From an uncultured bacterium (GTDB lineage Bacteria; Cyanobacteriota; Vampirovibrionia; Gastranaerophilales; Gastranaerophilaceae): a stretch of DNA of 64,000 nt. The DNA lies in the NCBI GenBank assembly GCA_948964545.1, contig CAREDV010000002.1, positions 215,983 to 279,982 on the forward strand, given 5' to 3'. Positions within the stretch are counted from its first letter, which is position 1; the number at the start of each line of letters is the position of its first letter. The notes under the pieces are model-generated. The model had not been told where the DNA came from and did no database searches. It was given only the letters and a program-made list of their open reading frames with translations. A program made the position numbers and the translations under genes. Shown piece after piece: positions 54,636-63,322 of this stretch.

Positions 54636-55997
54636 ATATCTTTCCAAATATTTATCGATTTCCCATTGCGAAACATATGTTCTGAATGAATCCCATTCTT
54701 TTTTCTTCGCTGACAAGAATTCATTAAATATGTGTTCACCAAGCGCAGCTTTTGAAACCAGCGATTTGTCAAAACAATCTATAGCTTCAGCAAGACTTCC
54801 TGGGAGAGCATCGATTCTCTGTTTTTTACGTTCTTTTGACGAAAGTTTGTAAATATTGCTTTCAACAGGAGCCGGCGGGTCAATTTTGTTTCTTACACCG
54901 TCCAAGCAAGCTTCCAAAATAGCTGCAAATGCCAAATATGGGTTGCAAGCAGGGTCTGGAGAACGAAGTTCTACACGTGTTGCGTTTCCGCGTTTTGCAG
55001 GAACTCTTAACAGTGCACTTCTGTTAGCCAATGACCAAGCAAGGTAAACAGGTGCTTCATAACCAGGGACTAAACGCTTAAAGCTGTTTACTGTCGGGTT
55101 TAATACGGCTGTAATACTTTTTACGTGTTTCAGCATACCGCCGATTGAATATTTAGCGATATCAGAAAGTTCATATTCTGCTTTTTCATCAAAAAATGCG
55201 TTTTTACCGTCTTTGAATAATGAAACATTGCAGTGCATACCAGAACCGTTAATTCCGTAAATCGGTTTTGGCATAAATGTTGCATGTAAATTATGTTTTG
55301 CGGCAATTGCCTTAACTGCGATTTTGAATGTTGCAACATTATCGGCAGCGCTTAAAATATCTGTATATCTGAAATCAACTTCATGCTGACCGTCTGCAAC
55401 TTCGTGGTGAGATGCTTCAATATCAAATCCCATTTCTTGAAGTGTTAAAACAATGTCTGAACGAACATCTTCCCCTAAATCTTCTGGACCTACGTCATAA
55501 TAACCTGCACGGTCTTGGGTTGTTGTTGTAACATTACCGTCTTTATCTTTGGCAAATAAGAAAAATTCCGCTTCAGGTCCGATGTTCATAGAGAAGCCCA
55601 TTTTTTCAGCTTCTTTCATAACCCTTTTTAAATTGCATCTTGGACAGCCTTCAAAAGGTGTTCCGTCAGCGTTGTAGATGTCGCAAATTAATCTTGCAGA
55701 ATTTACGCCGTCTTTTTCTCTCCACGGTAAAAGCTGGAATGAGTTTTTGTCAGGGTGAAAGAACATATCAGATGTTTCAATGCTTCTGAAACCTTTAATA
55801 GATGAGCCGTCAAGCATAATTTCGTTATTTAATGCTTTTTCAATATGTTGTGACGGAATTGTCAAATTTTTAACCTGTCCGTTTATATCAACGAATTGAA
55901 GTTTAATAAATTTAATATTGTATTCTTCAATAAACCCTTTAATATCTTCTTCCGTAAAATTTCTGTTGTCTAATCTTGTGTGTGTAAATTCTTTCAT
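54633..55997 (-). CDS. glnA: glutamine synthetase type I
   Basis: 454 aa, GSI-alpha length. LQFVDINGQVKNLTIP, LDGSSIKGF, GPEAEFFLF, ASHHEVADGQHEVDF, NGSGMHCNVSLF, NPTVNSFKRLVPGYEAP and NPYLAFAAILEA are all intact. The region of the enterobacterial adenylylation Tyr reads SNIYKLSSKER, not the NLYDLPPEE form, so covalent regulation is unlikely. Makes glutamine from glutamate and ammonia. AGAGGT precedes the ATG. Confidence 0.96.
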   Translation of the reverse strand: MKEFTHTRLDNRNFTEEDIKGFIEEYNIKFIKLQFVDINGQVKNLTIPSQHIEKALNNEIMLDGSSIKGFRSIETSDMFFHPDKNSFQLLPWREKDGVNSARLICDIYNADGTPFEGCPRCNLKRVMKEAEKMGFSMNIGPEAEFFLFAKDKDGNVTTTTQDRAGYYDVGPEDLGEDVRSDIVLTLQEMGFDIEASHHEVADGQHEVDFRYTDILSAADNVATFKIAVKAIAAKHNLHATFMPKPIYGINGSGMHCNVSLFKDGKNAFFDEKAEYELSDIAKYSIGGMLKHVKSITAVLNPTVNSFKRLVPGYEAPVYLAWSLANRSALLRVPAKRGNATRVELRSPDPACNPYLAFAAILEACLDGVRNKIDPPAPVESNIYKLSSKERKKQRIDALPGSLAEAIDCFDKSLVSKAALGEHIFNEFLSAKKKEWDSFRTYVSQWEIDKYLERY

Positions 55998-56257
55998 TTG
56001 AACCTCTTTCTTATTTTATTATTAGAATACTTTTTTCTTAAAAGGTCAATACTTTTGCGTGTAAAGATTATATAAGTTTTTTACAAAATGTTAATGTTTT
56101 TCTAATAATAAGGTTATTTATCCGATTTTTTAGGGAATAACTGATATATAAGGGAAGATTATAAATTTTAACTTTAAAATAAGGGAAATTTAAAACGCAG
56201 ATTTACTGTGCATTTCTAAGATTATGTAACGAAATGTAACGAAATAAACAAGATATA
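55998..56257. other. AT-rich gap upstream of the sRNA promoter
   Basis: Apart from glnA's own upstream region (about 55998-56060) no ORF, hairpin or promoter stands out. GTAACGAAAT is directly repeated at about 56226-56244. Confidence 0.5.
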
Positions 56258-56286
56258 GCAATTATATACTCTAGAAATACTTTATA
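56258..56286 (+). promoter_or_regulatory. GCAATT-N17-TTTATA promoter without downstream ORF
   Basis: GCAATT 56258-56263, spacer 17 nt, TTTATA 56281-56286 continuing TAAATG. The ATG is followed at once by TAA. Bases -35 and -10 match the sites before protein genes exactly. Confidence 0.7.
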
Positions 56287-56291
56287 TAAAT

Positions 56292-56435
56292 GTAAGCGAT
56301 ACACAAGAGATTAATCAAAGAATTAAATAAACACGAGACATACTATTTACACTACCTACTACACACTAACCTTCTACACACGAGGAATTACGTAAAAGAA
56401 TTCCGAACTCTATCGAAAGATAGGGTTTTTTTTTT
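56292..56435 (+). ncRNA. putative small RNA, about 143 nt
   Basis: Starts about 6 nt after the -10 box and ends in a rho-independent terminator (AACTCTATC-GAAA-GATAGGGTT, then ten T, 56406-56435). No ORF of useful length. A 44-nt segment without any G (56338-56381) contains CTACC and ACCTTCT, complementary to AGGT/AGAAGG ribosome-site sequences. It is followed by a GGAATT...AATTCC hairpin. The layout (unstructured C-rich seed, then terminator hairpin) is that of a trans-acting sRNA; function inferred. Confidence 0.55.
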
Positions 56436-56437
56436 AG

Positions 56438-56573
56438 TGCGAGCAGAGGCAGGAGAAATACGAAGTATTTCGAACAGATGAGCAATCATAAGCGGAAACC
56501 GCGTTTTTCGCTTTGATTGCGAACGGTGCCGTTTAATGCGAGCCCGTAGGCAGGCTGAGCCTGCACGCAACTT
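56438..56573. repeat. GC-rich block of nested hairpins between sRNA and GH38 gene
   Basis: Contains GAAATAC-GAA-GTATTTC, CAATCA...AAGCG paired with CGCTT...GATTG, and GCAGGC-TGA-GCCTGC. The start (TGCGAGCAGAGGCAGG) and end (TGCGAGCCCGTAGGCAGG) are imperfect direct repeats. Base composition stands out from the surroundings. Resembles a REP/BIME-like intergenic repeat; a 60-codon minus-strand frame across it has no ribosome site and is not called. Confidence 0.5.
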
Positions 56574-58481
56574 TCAATAATTGGGAAATATTATATTAAT
56601 ATATTCTTGATAATTTTCAGGCTCAAAGAATGCAACTGAAAACTCTGCACAATTGCAGCCTAATTGCTGTGCTTCGGGAACTTCAAATGGCGGACCTGCA
56701 GGAGTTGTACGTGACGGATTTTTAGGGTTGGAAATAACACCTGTGCTTCTTAAAAGCGTTACAAGAAGTGATTTTCCTTTGACTTCGTATTCTGTTAAGC
56801 CCTGTGTAATAATTCCAAAACCTTGTGCTCCAACATATCTCTGCATCGGAGCAAAGTTTGTTTTAACTTCAATTCCGCGCATTTCAGGCAAGTGCTCACG
56901 CATATCATAATCAGGGTCAAATTCACGGCGGATAATTGTGTTCATATCTTCAGAATATGTTTCCGCAACAGGCTGTTTAAGGTTAAATTTTACCTGCCAT
57001 AATTTATTTTTAAGCTTGTTATCCCATTCGATTTTGAAGTTAATTGTCTTGCCAAATTCAACTTGGACATCGAAAAAGCTTGTTTTAATTATGTTATTTT
57101 TGAATGAATAAATTTCAGCTTTTTCACCTTCGTCGTCAGCGACAGCTCCAAAGTTATATGTGTCACCATCGTCTTTAAATCTTACAAATTCCATTTCAAT
57201 ATTGTTTATGCGAATTTTGCCGTTTTTTACTTCGAATTTAATATTGCATGGCTCGGCAGGTGCGTATTTTAATGTATAAATATCTGTAAAATCCTCGGTT
57301 ATAGGGATTTTTTGAGTATCATACAATAAAGAATTTTCTACCCCGAAGTGTTTTGAAATAACTTTATATTCAGGGATTAATTCTTTACTTTGCATTATTG
57401 GCGTTTTGAAGTTATGTTCAAGTCTTAATTCTTCAATAATTGAATTTGAGATTTGAATAATTTTTTCATAACGGGTTATATTTTCTCTATGCACCAAATC
57501 GGTTGAACATCCGCAAATCCCGTCGTGTGCTTGATTTTTTAGCAGTAATTTATAAGCATATTCAATTACCGCATTATATTTAGAACCATATTTTTGCTGT
57601 AATTTGTCTGCTTGTTCAAGCAAATATGTGCATTTTACGTTGTATTGTTTAAGCTTTGTTCTTGCCGAATATGAGCCTTGCAGGATAAATGTTTTGGAAT
57701 TGTCACGAAGCTCATCGTTCCATTCAAATTGTTTGAAATTATCTTTTACAAGTTCAAAGTACTCAAACGGGTCTGATAGTTTTATTTCGTAACCGTCAAG
57801 AAGTTTGTTTACCTGTTTAATTTGCTCTGCAATATCAGGTTCAACTCCGAGATGGTCTGCTCCTATTGGTAAAAGAAGATTATCTCCTGATTTTTCAGCA
57901 ATTTTATCTAAATTTCCTTTTAACAATTCGGCTTTTTGTTCAATAGGTATTTGTGCAGAAAATATGTCCATAAAATATCCGCGTACCAAGTTAACCGTAT
58001 TTATTCCGTTAAATGTGAATTCAGATGGAAAATCTCCGCATCCGCGCCATACAACACATTTATCTATACCAAATTTTTGGAAAATCGGCGGAATATTTTT
58101 ACTGTGTCCAAAAGTATCTGCAAGATAGCCGATAAAGTCATTACAGCCAAATTCGCTTGAGATTTTTAAACCGATTTCAAGGTTTTTTTCAAAAGCTGTT
58201 TTATCAGTTAAAAATTCATCAACAAGTGTAAAACAAGGTCCTATAAAAAGTTTTTTTTCTGCGATAAATTTTCGCACCAAAGATTCTTTTTCTGGGCGGA
58301 TTTCAAGATAATCAAGCAATGCAGAAACCTGACCGTCAAAATAAAACGACGGAATTTTATTATTTTCAAGAAGTTCCAAAACATTATCAAAAACTCTCAA
58401 AAGTCTTAGTCTGAAAACTTCAAACTCTCGATACCATTCCCTATCCCAATGTGTGTGTAAATATGCAATAACTTTTTTCAT
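56574..58481 (-). CDS. GH38-family alpha-mannosidase
   Basis: 635 aa. AYLHTHWDREWYREFEVFRL is the N-terminal zinc/active-site motif; GYLADTFGHSKNIPPIFQKFG contains the nucleophile Asp; YEYAYKLLLKNQAHDGICGCSTD-type block follows near 310-325. C-terminal beta domains are present but the protein is shorter than many GH38 enzymes. It hydrolyses alpha-mannosides; there is no signal peptide, so action is cytoplasmic on imported or recycled glycans. Follows DUF561 on the same strand, after a terminator. Confidence 0.9.
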   Translation of the reverse strand: MKKVIAYLHTHWDREWYREFEVFRLRLLRVFDNVLELLENNKIPSFYFDGQVSALLDYLEIRPEKESLVRKFIAEKKLFIGPCFTLVDEFLTDKTAFEKNLEIGLKISSEFGCNDFIGYLADTFGHSKNIPPIFQKFGIDKCVVWRGCGDFPSEFTFNGINTVNLVRGYFMDIFSAQIPIEQKAELLKGNLDKIAEKSGDNLLLPIGADHLGVEPDIAEQIKQVNKLLDGYEIKLSDPFEYFELVKDNFKQFEWNDELRDNSKTFILQGSYSARTKLKQYNVKCTYLLEQADKLQQKYGSKYNAVIEYAYKLLLKNQAHDGICGCSTDLVHRENITRYEKIIQISNSIIEELRLEHNFKTPIMQSKELIPEYKVISKHFGVENSLLYDTQKIPITEDFTDIYTLKYAPAEPCNIKFEVKNGKIRINNIEMEFVRFKDDGDTYNFGAVADDEGEKAEIYSFKNNIIKTSFFDVQVEFGKTINFKIEWDNKLKNKLWQVKFNLKQPVAETYSEDMNTIIRREFDPDYDMREHLPEMRGIEVKTNFAPMQRYVGAQGFGIITQGLTEYEVKGKSLLVTLLRSTGVISNPKNPSRTTPAGPPFEVPEAQQLGCNCAEFSVAFFEPENYQEYINIIFPNY

Positions 58482-58493
58482 AAATAATAAATA

Positions 58494-58518
58494 AAAAAGC
58501 TCCCCTAAGGGGAGCTTT
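58494..58518 (-). terminator. terminator after the DUF561 gene
   Basis: AAAGCTCCCC-TTA-GGGGAGCTTTTTT on the minus strand, 10 nt past the DUF561 stop and just before the GH38 start. Confidence 0.88.
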
Positions 58519-58528
58519 CAATTTTAAC

Positions 58529-59287
58529 TTATACTAATTCAACAACTTTAGTTGCGTTTCTTGAAGCGATTTCAACAAGGCTTCTTGATGTTGCCATCAT
58601 TGACAATGTAGAATCCATTTTGTTGATGCAAGAACCGCATCCGATAGCAGAAGCACCTGCTGCAAATGCAAACGGAGCTGTTGTTGGATTGATTGCTGTA
58701 GCTGTCATTATCGGCAAATCAATGTTTCTTGAAAGTTCAATTGTGTTAGAAAGTGTCAATTCTGCTCTTTCCATTAAACCTCTTACGCCGTCAGCTTGTG
58801 AATCTAATGAATAATGACCTTCAGTTTGGATTAAATCAATACCCATAGTTTCTAATTTTCTAGCTAATTCAATTTGTTCAGCGATAGCCAATTCACCAGG
58901 AATTGTAACTGAGAAGAATGTTCTCATATCGCCTAACATATCGATAGTTTCTTTAACTAAAGAAATAACTTCTTCAGCAGAGAAAGACATTCCTTTTTTG
59001 TAAAGAACATCAAAGTTGCCGAGTTCAATAGCGTCAGCACCCAATTCAACTGCTTTAACCAATTCAGAAGGAACAATTGAAGATACGAAAATAGGCATAT
59101 CTGTCATTTCTCTAATTTCTGAAATAATTTCAGGTCTTGCGCAGATATCTACTGCTGATGCTCCTGTTTGTTCAGCTGAAGTTACTACTTTTTTAATGTT
59201 TTCGATATCAAAGTTATCAATACCTGCGATAACCTTTACAGCTCTTTTTTCAGTTAAATGTTGTCTGAATAAATCAATTCTGCTCAT
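58529..59287 (-). CDS. DUF561/Ycf23-family protein
   Basis: 252 aa TIM-barrel-like protein. VKVIAGIDNFDIENIKKVV, ASAVDICARPEII, AIELGNFDVLY, TEGHYSLDSQADG and INPTTAPFAFAAGASAIGCGS agree with the Ycf23 family, found in cyanobacteria and red-algal plastids. Function unknown; possibly a phosphate-binding barrel enzyme. AAAGGAAAT precedes the ATG. Useful lineage marker. Confidence 0.85.
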   Translation of the reverse strand: MSRIDLFRQHLTEKRAVKVIAGIDNFDIENIKKVVTSAEQTGASAVDICARPEIISEIREMTDMPIFVSSIVPSELVKAVELGADAIELGNFDVLYKKGMSFSAEEVISLVKETIDMLGDMRTFFSVTIPGELAIAEQIELARKLETMGIDLIQTEGHYSLDSQADGVRGLMERAELTLSNTIELSRNIDLPIMTATAINPTTAPFAFAAGASAIGCGSCINKMDSTLSMMATSRSLVEIASRNATKVVELV

Positions 59288-59404
59288 AATAATTTCCTTT
59301 CATATTAACAAGTTTTTTTCTGAATTATACATTAAAATTGTAATAATTACAATAACTAATCCTAAAAATTTTTTTAAGGGTAATGAATAAAGTTTAAATT
59401 AAAG

Positions 59405-59410
59405 CATAAT
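59405..59410 (+). promoter_or_regulatory. CATAAT -10 box, 6 nt before start codon
   Basis: CATAAT 59405-59410; the gap TATAAT happens to be a second Pribnow-like hexamer touching the ATG at 59417. By the spacing seen elsewhere the first hexamer is the functional one. Confidence 0.4.
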
Positions 59411-59416
59411 TATAAT

Positions 59417-60100
59417 ATGATGAAAAGATTAATACTGATATTTACATATATATTAATGATGATAATGCCTGTGTCAGCCCACAATTACAGTGCTGATGAG
59501 ATGGTTAATATAAGCGTTTACGAAAAAATTAATCCTGCAATTGTTGCGATTGATGCAAATTTATCGGACGGATTTTCGGCGGGAACGGGCTGTGTTGTGC
59601 GCGGCGACGGTGTAATTTTAACAGGCTCTCATGTTATTGAGGGAGCGAAAGATATTGATGTTACAACATACAACGGAAAAGTCTATAAGGCTTCAGTACT
59701 TGCAAAGATGGGTAAAAATAAAGACCTTGCCTTGTTAAAAATTAATCCGAAACAGCAGTTAAGGACGATTTCATTTGGAGATTCAGAGCAGGTAAAAGTC
59801 GGACAGAAAGTCCTTGCGATAGGAAATCCTTTCGGCTTTGCGGGAACTTTGACATCAGGAATAGTTTCTCGTATTGATTATGCAAAAGGCAGAATTCAAA
59901 CTGATGCGGCAATAAATCCAGGTTGTTCAGGCGGGCCTTTGTTGAATTCGCAGGGGCAGGTAATAGGAATTTCACAATCAATTTATAATCCTGATAATAA
60001 TATTTCAAATATTGGCATAGGTTTTGCTATACCTGTAAATGAAGCTAAGAGATTTATACAAACAGCAAATCTTGACAAAAGCCGCTTTGCATCTAAGTGA
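59417..60100 (+). CDS. HtrA/DegP-like periplasmic serine protease without PDZ
   Basis: 227 aa. Signal peptide (residues 1-21, ending VSAH). Trypsin-like triad H72 (LTGSHVIEGA), D103 (NKDLALLKI) and S171 (NPGCSGGPLL). The usual GNSGG is GCSGG here, adding a Cys beside the nucleophile. No PDZ domain follows, unlike DegP/DegQ. Likely envelope protein quality control. Predicted leaderless; upstream of and co-oriented with mlaE. Confidence 0.88.
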   Translation: MMKRLILIFTYILMMIMPVSAHNYSADEMVNISVYEKINPAIVAIDANLSDGFSAGTGCVVRGDGVILTGSHVIEGAKDIDVTTYNGKVYKASVLAKMGKNKDLALLKINPKQQLRTISFGDSEQVKVGQKVLAIGNPFGFAGTLTSGIVSRIDYAKGRIQTDAAINPGCSGGPLLNSQGQVIGISQSIYNPDNNISNIGIGFAIPVNEAKRFIQTANLDKSRFASK

Positions 60101-60106
60101 ATTTCA

Positions 60107-60115
60107 TGTTATAAA
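60107..60115 (+). promoter_or_regulatory. extended -10 TGT-TATAAA, 6 nt before mlaE start
   Basis: TG 60107-60108, TATAAA 60110-60115, 6-nt gap to ATG 60122. The box is only 6 nt past the end of the HtrA gene. Confidence 0.6.
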
Positions 60116-60121
60116 TAAACC

Positions 60122-60850
60122 ATGATAGAATTTTTGGGACAGTGTGTTCAAAATCTGGTAAAGAGTGTCAAATATGTGACTAAGGTGCGTTTTTCATCTG
60201 TGCTCGCACAGGCGGCAGCGATAAGTTATGATTCATTACCTATTTCGCTTATTATCGCGTTTATTGCATCTGCGGTCATTGCAATACAGGTTTCAAAACA
60301 ATTTTTAATGAGTGGTGCGGAAAGCTATATCGGCGGAACAATCGCTGTAGTCATGATTAGAGAGATTGCTCCCGGGTTTGTTGCACTTGCTATTGGTGCT
60401 CGCGCAGGGACGGCAATTTCAGCTGAAATTGCCAATATGCAGGTAACGTCTCAGGTTGATGCTATAAAGACTTTAAAGGTTGATCCTGTCGGATTTTATT
60501 TTGCACCGAGGTTGATTGCGTCTGCAATTACTGTTCCTATGGTTGTATTGCTTGCGGAACTTGTTGGTATTGCAGGCGGAATGCTTGTTTCGCAGGCTAC
60601 AATAGACTTACATCCTGCAAGATATATGAATTCAGCATGGCTTTGGATTTCTACACGCGACATTTATATAAGCCTTTTAAAAGCCTCAATTTTTGGTGCA
60701 TTAATTGCACTTGTATGTGCAACTCAGGGATATAACACACATGGTGGTGCTAAAGAAGTTGGTACTTCAACTACAAAAGCGGCAATTCTTTCAACTGTAT
60801 ATATGCTTATTGCAGACTTTTTGATTAATTTGGTATTTTATATTTTGTAA
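60122..60850 (+). CDS. mlaE: MlaE-type ABC lipid-transport permease
   Basis: 242 aa, five or six membrane helices. IGGTIAVVMIREIAPGFVALAIGARAGTAISAEIANM is the MlaE/YrbE signature, with KTLKVDPVGFYFAPRL following. It forms the inner-membrane channel for phospholipids and works with an MlaF ATPase (not in the window) and an MCE protein such as the one at 8737-10086. Predicted leaderless. Confidence 0.93.
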   Translation: MIEFLGQCVQNLVKSVKYVTKVRFSSVLAQAAAISYDSLPISLIIAFIASAVIAIQVSKQFLMSGAESYIGGTIAVVMIREIAPGFVALAIGARAGTAISAEIANMQVTSQVDAIKTLKVDPVGFYFAPRLIASAITVPMVVLLAELVGIAGGMLVSQATIDLHPARYMNSAWLWISTRDIYISLLKASIFGALIALVCATQGYNTHGGAKEVGTSTTKAAILSTVYMLIADFLINLVFYIL

Positions 60851-60857
60851 TATTTGG

Positions 60858-60885
60858 GCAAATTTTTTAGATTTTAGACTTTATA
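60858..60885 (+). promoter_or_regulatory. GCAAAT-N16-TTTATA promoter variant
   Basis: GCAAAT 60858-60863, spacer 16 nt, TTTATA 60880-60885, then 6 nt to ATG 60892. Confidence 0.55.
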
Positions 60886-60891
60886 CAATAT

Positions 60892-61941
60892 ATGGTAGTT
60901 AGTATTAATAAAGTTGCATCATCTATAATGTCTCAACCTCGTTCTATTTCTCATGTAGCTGAGCCTGTTGTATCTGTTCCCAAAACTTTGACAGAAATTG
61001 ATGCATTGAATTTTAGAACATATATTCACGCAAAAACCTTTGATTTTAAAGCTACTCAAGAAGAATTAAATGCTTTATTTAAATTTGATGGTGATGAATT
61101 TTTTGTAAAAACTTATGACTTTTTTATTAAAAAACTTGGGATTTCTGAAAACTTAAAACCGCCTGTAATCAATCAGCCTGCACATCAATCTGTTGGAATG
61201 ACTTATGATTTTTGTCAAAATTTGATTACCAGAAATCCAAATTCTCTAGAACAAGGTAAAAATGCCATTTTTGGACAAATTCGTCATGAACTTCAACACT
61301 TTATCCAAAATATGAATATATTGCGTACCGAAAATATTGGCGAGGAAGCAGTAGATTTTTATTCGGAACTTATTGCTAATCAAAAGATTATGAATACTGA
61401 TTATATGGTGAAAAATATTCCTTTGGAACAGGTTGATGAAACTGTGCAAAGTAATTTTAAAATATTAAAAGATTTGTTAAAAAATAATCCTAATGGTTAT
61501 GAAAACGAATTAAAAGCAGGTAAAAAACTAATAGCTGATGATATGAAGATACAGCTTCAAACTTTTAGAAATCTTGTAGTTCAAGAAATGGGATTAATTA
61601 AAGCTGATACTAAATCTGCTAAGCGTTCAGAAAAAATGCTTGGAGAAATGTTGAAAGAAAAAGGCTATTGGAAAGATGACGGTTCAATGCATTTGGGCAG
61701 ATATTCATTTGATATCAGAGAAAACGATGCAATGCTTGCACAAGGTATTGCGCAGTTAAAACTATTACCACCTGAGCAGAAATATTGTTATGTTCAGTTA
61801 ATAAAGCAACAGCAAGGAGCATTTGAACAGCTTTCTAAAAATGATTCTAACAACAAAGAAGTGGCTGAGTTGCTGGAAACCACAGAAGAAATGTATAAAA
61901 AATTCAATTTGAAAGAATTGATAAGTTATCTGTTTGATTAA
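60892..61941 (+). CDS. putative HExxH metallopeptidase
   Basis: 349 aa. FGQIRHELQHFIQNM gives HExxH near residue 128, and GEEAVDFYSELIANQ about 20 residues later offers a third Glu ligand. The remainder is helical and charged, with no signal peptide or membrane segment. Not a recognised family. The start directly follows the promoter (leaderless); promoter class and protein type match the HELGH gene at 13472-14263. The last 4 nt overlap the convergent ATPase gene. Confidence 0.6.
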   Translation: MVVSINKVASSIMSQPRSISHVAEPVVSVPKTLTEIDALNFRTYIHAKTFDFKATQEELNALFKFDGDEFFVKTYDFFIKKLGISENLKPPVINQPAHQSVGMTYDFCQNLITRNPNSLEQGKNAIFGQIRHELQHFIQNMNILRTENIGEEAVDFYSELIANQKIMNTDYMVKNIPLEQVDETVQSNFKILKDLLKNNPNGYENELKAGKKLIADDMKIQLQTFRNLVVQEMGLIKADTKSAKRSEKMLGEMLKEKGYWKDDGSMHLGRYSFDIRENDAMLAQGIAQLKLLPPEQKYCYVQLIKQQQGAFEQLSKNDSNNKEVAELLETTEEMYKKFNLKELISYLFD

Positions 61942-63320
61942 GCTAAATACTTTTGAACAGTTTCTTTTGAGAAAACTTCGATGCTGTCTTGGGAATGGAT
62001 AAATACAAGACATGAAATTATTGATTTTAAAGTTTCAAAGTCAGAAAATGAAAGTTTGTAACGTAAATCTTCCATATTGTTTGCAAGAAACTCCATGATA
62101 ATTGTTTTGTTTTCAAACACAAGACTTGAAAAATAATCAAAAGATTCTTTGGTCTTAATTCCCTCAAGATAAATAATATCAGGTGATTGGAACTCAATAA
62201 AACGTGACGCTTTATCCATATTAAAGCCGACATTTTCATTCAATTCGCACTGGTGCACATCTTTCAGATTGTATTTTGCAATACTTTCTAATGTCATTAT
62301 GTTTTTGTTTTTAGATGCACTTTCTAGCAGAAGCGAATAAATTATGTGGGTTTTTCCGCTCAATGGCGAGCCGCATACGATAATTATTCCAGGGTTGTTT
62401 AATGCGGTTTTAATCACGTTTAAATTATTTTCAGATTTAATAATTTGATTCAATTGTCTTGGCGGTTTGTAAATTTTTAGGAAAATTCTCTCGCCCATAA
62501 TTGTCGGGAATGTCGAAATACTTGCGATAATATTGATATCATCAACTTTAAAATTTAGTTTTCCAAGCTGCGGGACTTCGCTTACTGATGCATCAAGTTC
62601 TGCAAGGTTTTTAACTTTTGCAACGAAGGATGAAGTAAACGTCTGTGGAATATTTCCTTTGTTTAGAATCTCTCCGTTTTTTTTGAAGTTTACTGCAAAA
62701 CCGTTATCTTCATGTTGGAAAGTAACCTCATGAACTTTTTCTAAAATAGCTTGTTTTAAAATAGCACGTATAATTTTTTGAATATGGTTATCTGACAAAT
62801 CTTCGTTGTGAAGTTCGTCGCGCCAGTCGTAATCGGTGCCGTTTTCTGTATAAATTTCGCCGACAATCTCATCTTCTTTGTAATATTCGTTTATTTTATT
62901 AAGAATACTTTTTTCTGAAGATATAACTGGCTCTATTGAGCATTCTGCGGTTTCTATTACTTTATCAATAGCAAAAAGGTCTAGAGGGTCTGCCATTGCA
63001 ACCGTAAGTGTTTCTTCAATTTTAAATATCGGAATAATTCTGTATTTTTTAGCATCTGCAAGGCTGATGTATTTCAGACATTTAGGGTCTAGTGTATAAT
63101 CGTCAAGGTTAACGTATGGAATATGCAGTTTAGCTTCCAGAAATTTTAAAATATCGTCTTCCGAGAGCACTCCAGAATTAATCAAAGCCTGTCCGATGTT
63201 AATATTTTGTGCGTTAGCAATTTCCTGAGCCTGTTCAATTGTTTCGTATGGAACAAGCCCTGCTCTGACAAGGTCGTATTTAAGTTTTTCAAGTGTTTTA
63301 TTTGTAACCGTTGTTTCCAT
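61938..63320 (-). CDS. divergent GspE/PilB-like secretion or pilus ATPase
   Basis: 460 aa. MshEN-like N-terminus (ALINSGVLSEDDILKFLEAKLHIPYVNLDDY), then the ATPase part with Walker A GSPLSGKTHI (near residue 316). The expected Walker B and His-box sequences are eroded: DIIYLEGIKTKES replaces GEIRDxET, and TIIMEF stands where TLH is expected. No zinc tetracysteine. It may be a non-hydrolysing regulator or a specialised paralogue; the pseudopilins in this window are possible clients. The gene follows the response-regulator gene by 2 nt. Confidence 0.75.
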   Translation of the reverse strand: METTVTNKTLEKLKYDLVRAGLVPYETIEQAQEIANAQNINIGQALINSGVLSEDDILKFLEAKLHIPYVNLDDYTLDPKCLKYISLADAKKYRIIPIFKIEETLTVAMADPLDLFAIDKVIETAECSIEPVISSEKSILNKINEYYKEDEIVGEIYTENGTDYDWRDELHNEDLSDNHIQKIIRAILKQAILEKVHEVTFQHEDNGFAVNFKKNGEILNKGNIPQTFTSSFVAKVKNLAELDASVSEVPQLGKLNFKVDDINIIASISTFPTIMGERIFLKIYKPPRQLNQIIKSENNLNVIKTALNNPGIIIVCGSPLSGKTHIIYSLLLESASKNKNIMTLESIAKYNLKDVHQCELNENVGFNMDKASRFIEFQSPDIIYLEGIKTKESFDYFSSLVFENKTIIMEFLANNMEDLRYKLSFSDFETLKSIISCLVFIHSQDSIEVFSKETVQKYLA

Positions 63321-63322
63321 AA

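Noticed and set aside
56388..56570. 60-codon minus-strand frame across the GC-rich hairpin block
   Set aside because: Arg/Ser/Lys-rich composition, no ribosome site, and the block is better explained by nested hairpins plus the sRNA terminator.
60072..60077. TTGACA as the -35 of mlaE
   Set aside because: It lies 32 nt from the TATAAA box, too far for a sigma70 promoter; the extended TGn -10 is sufficient.
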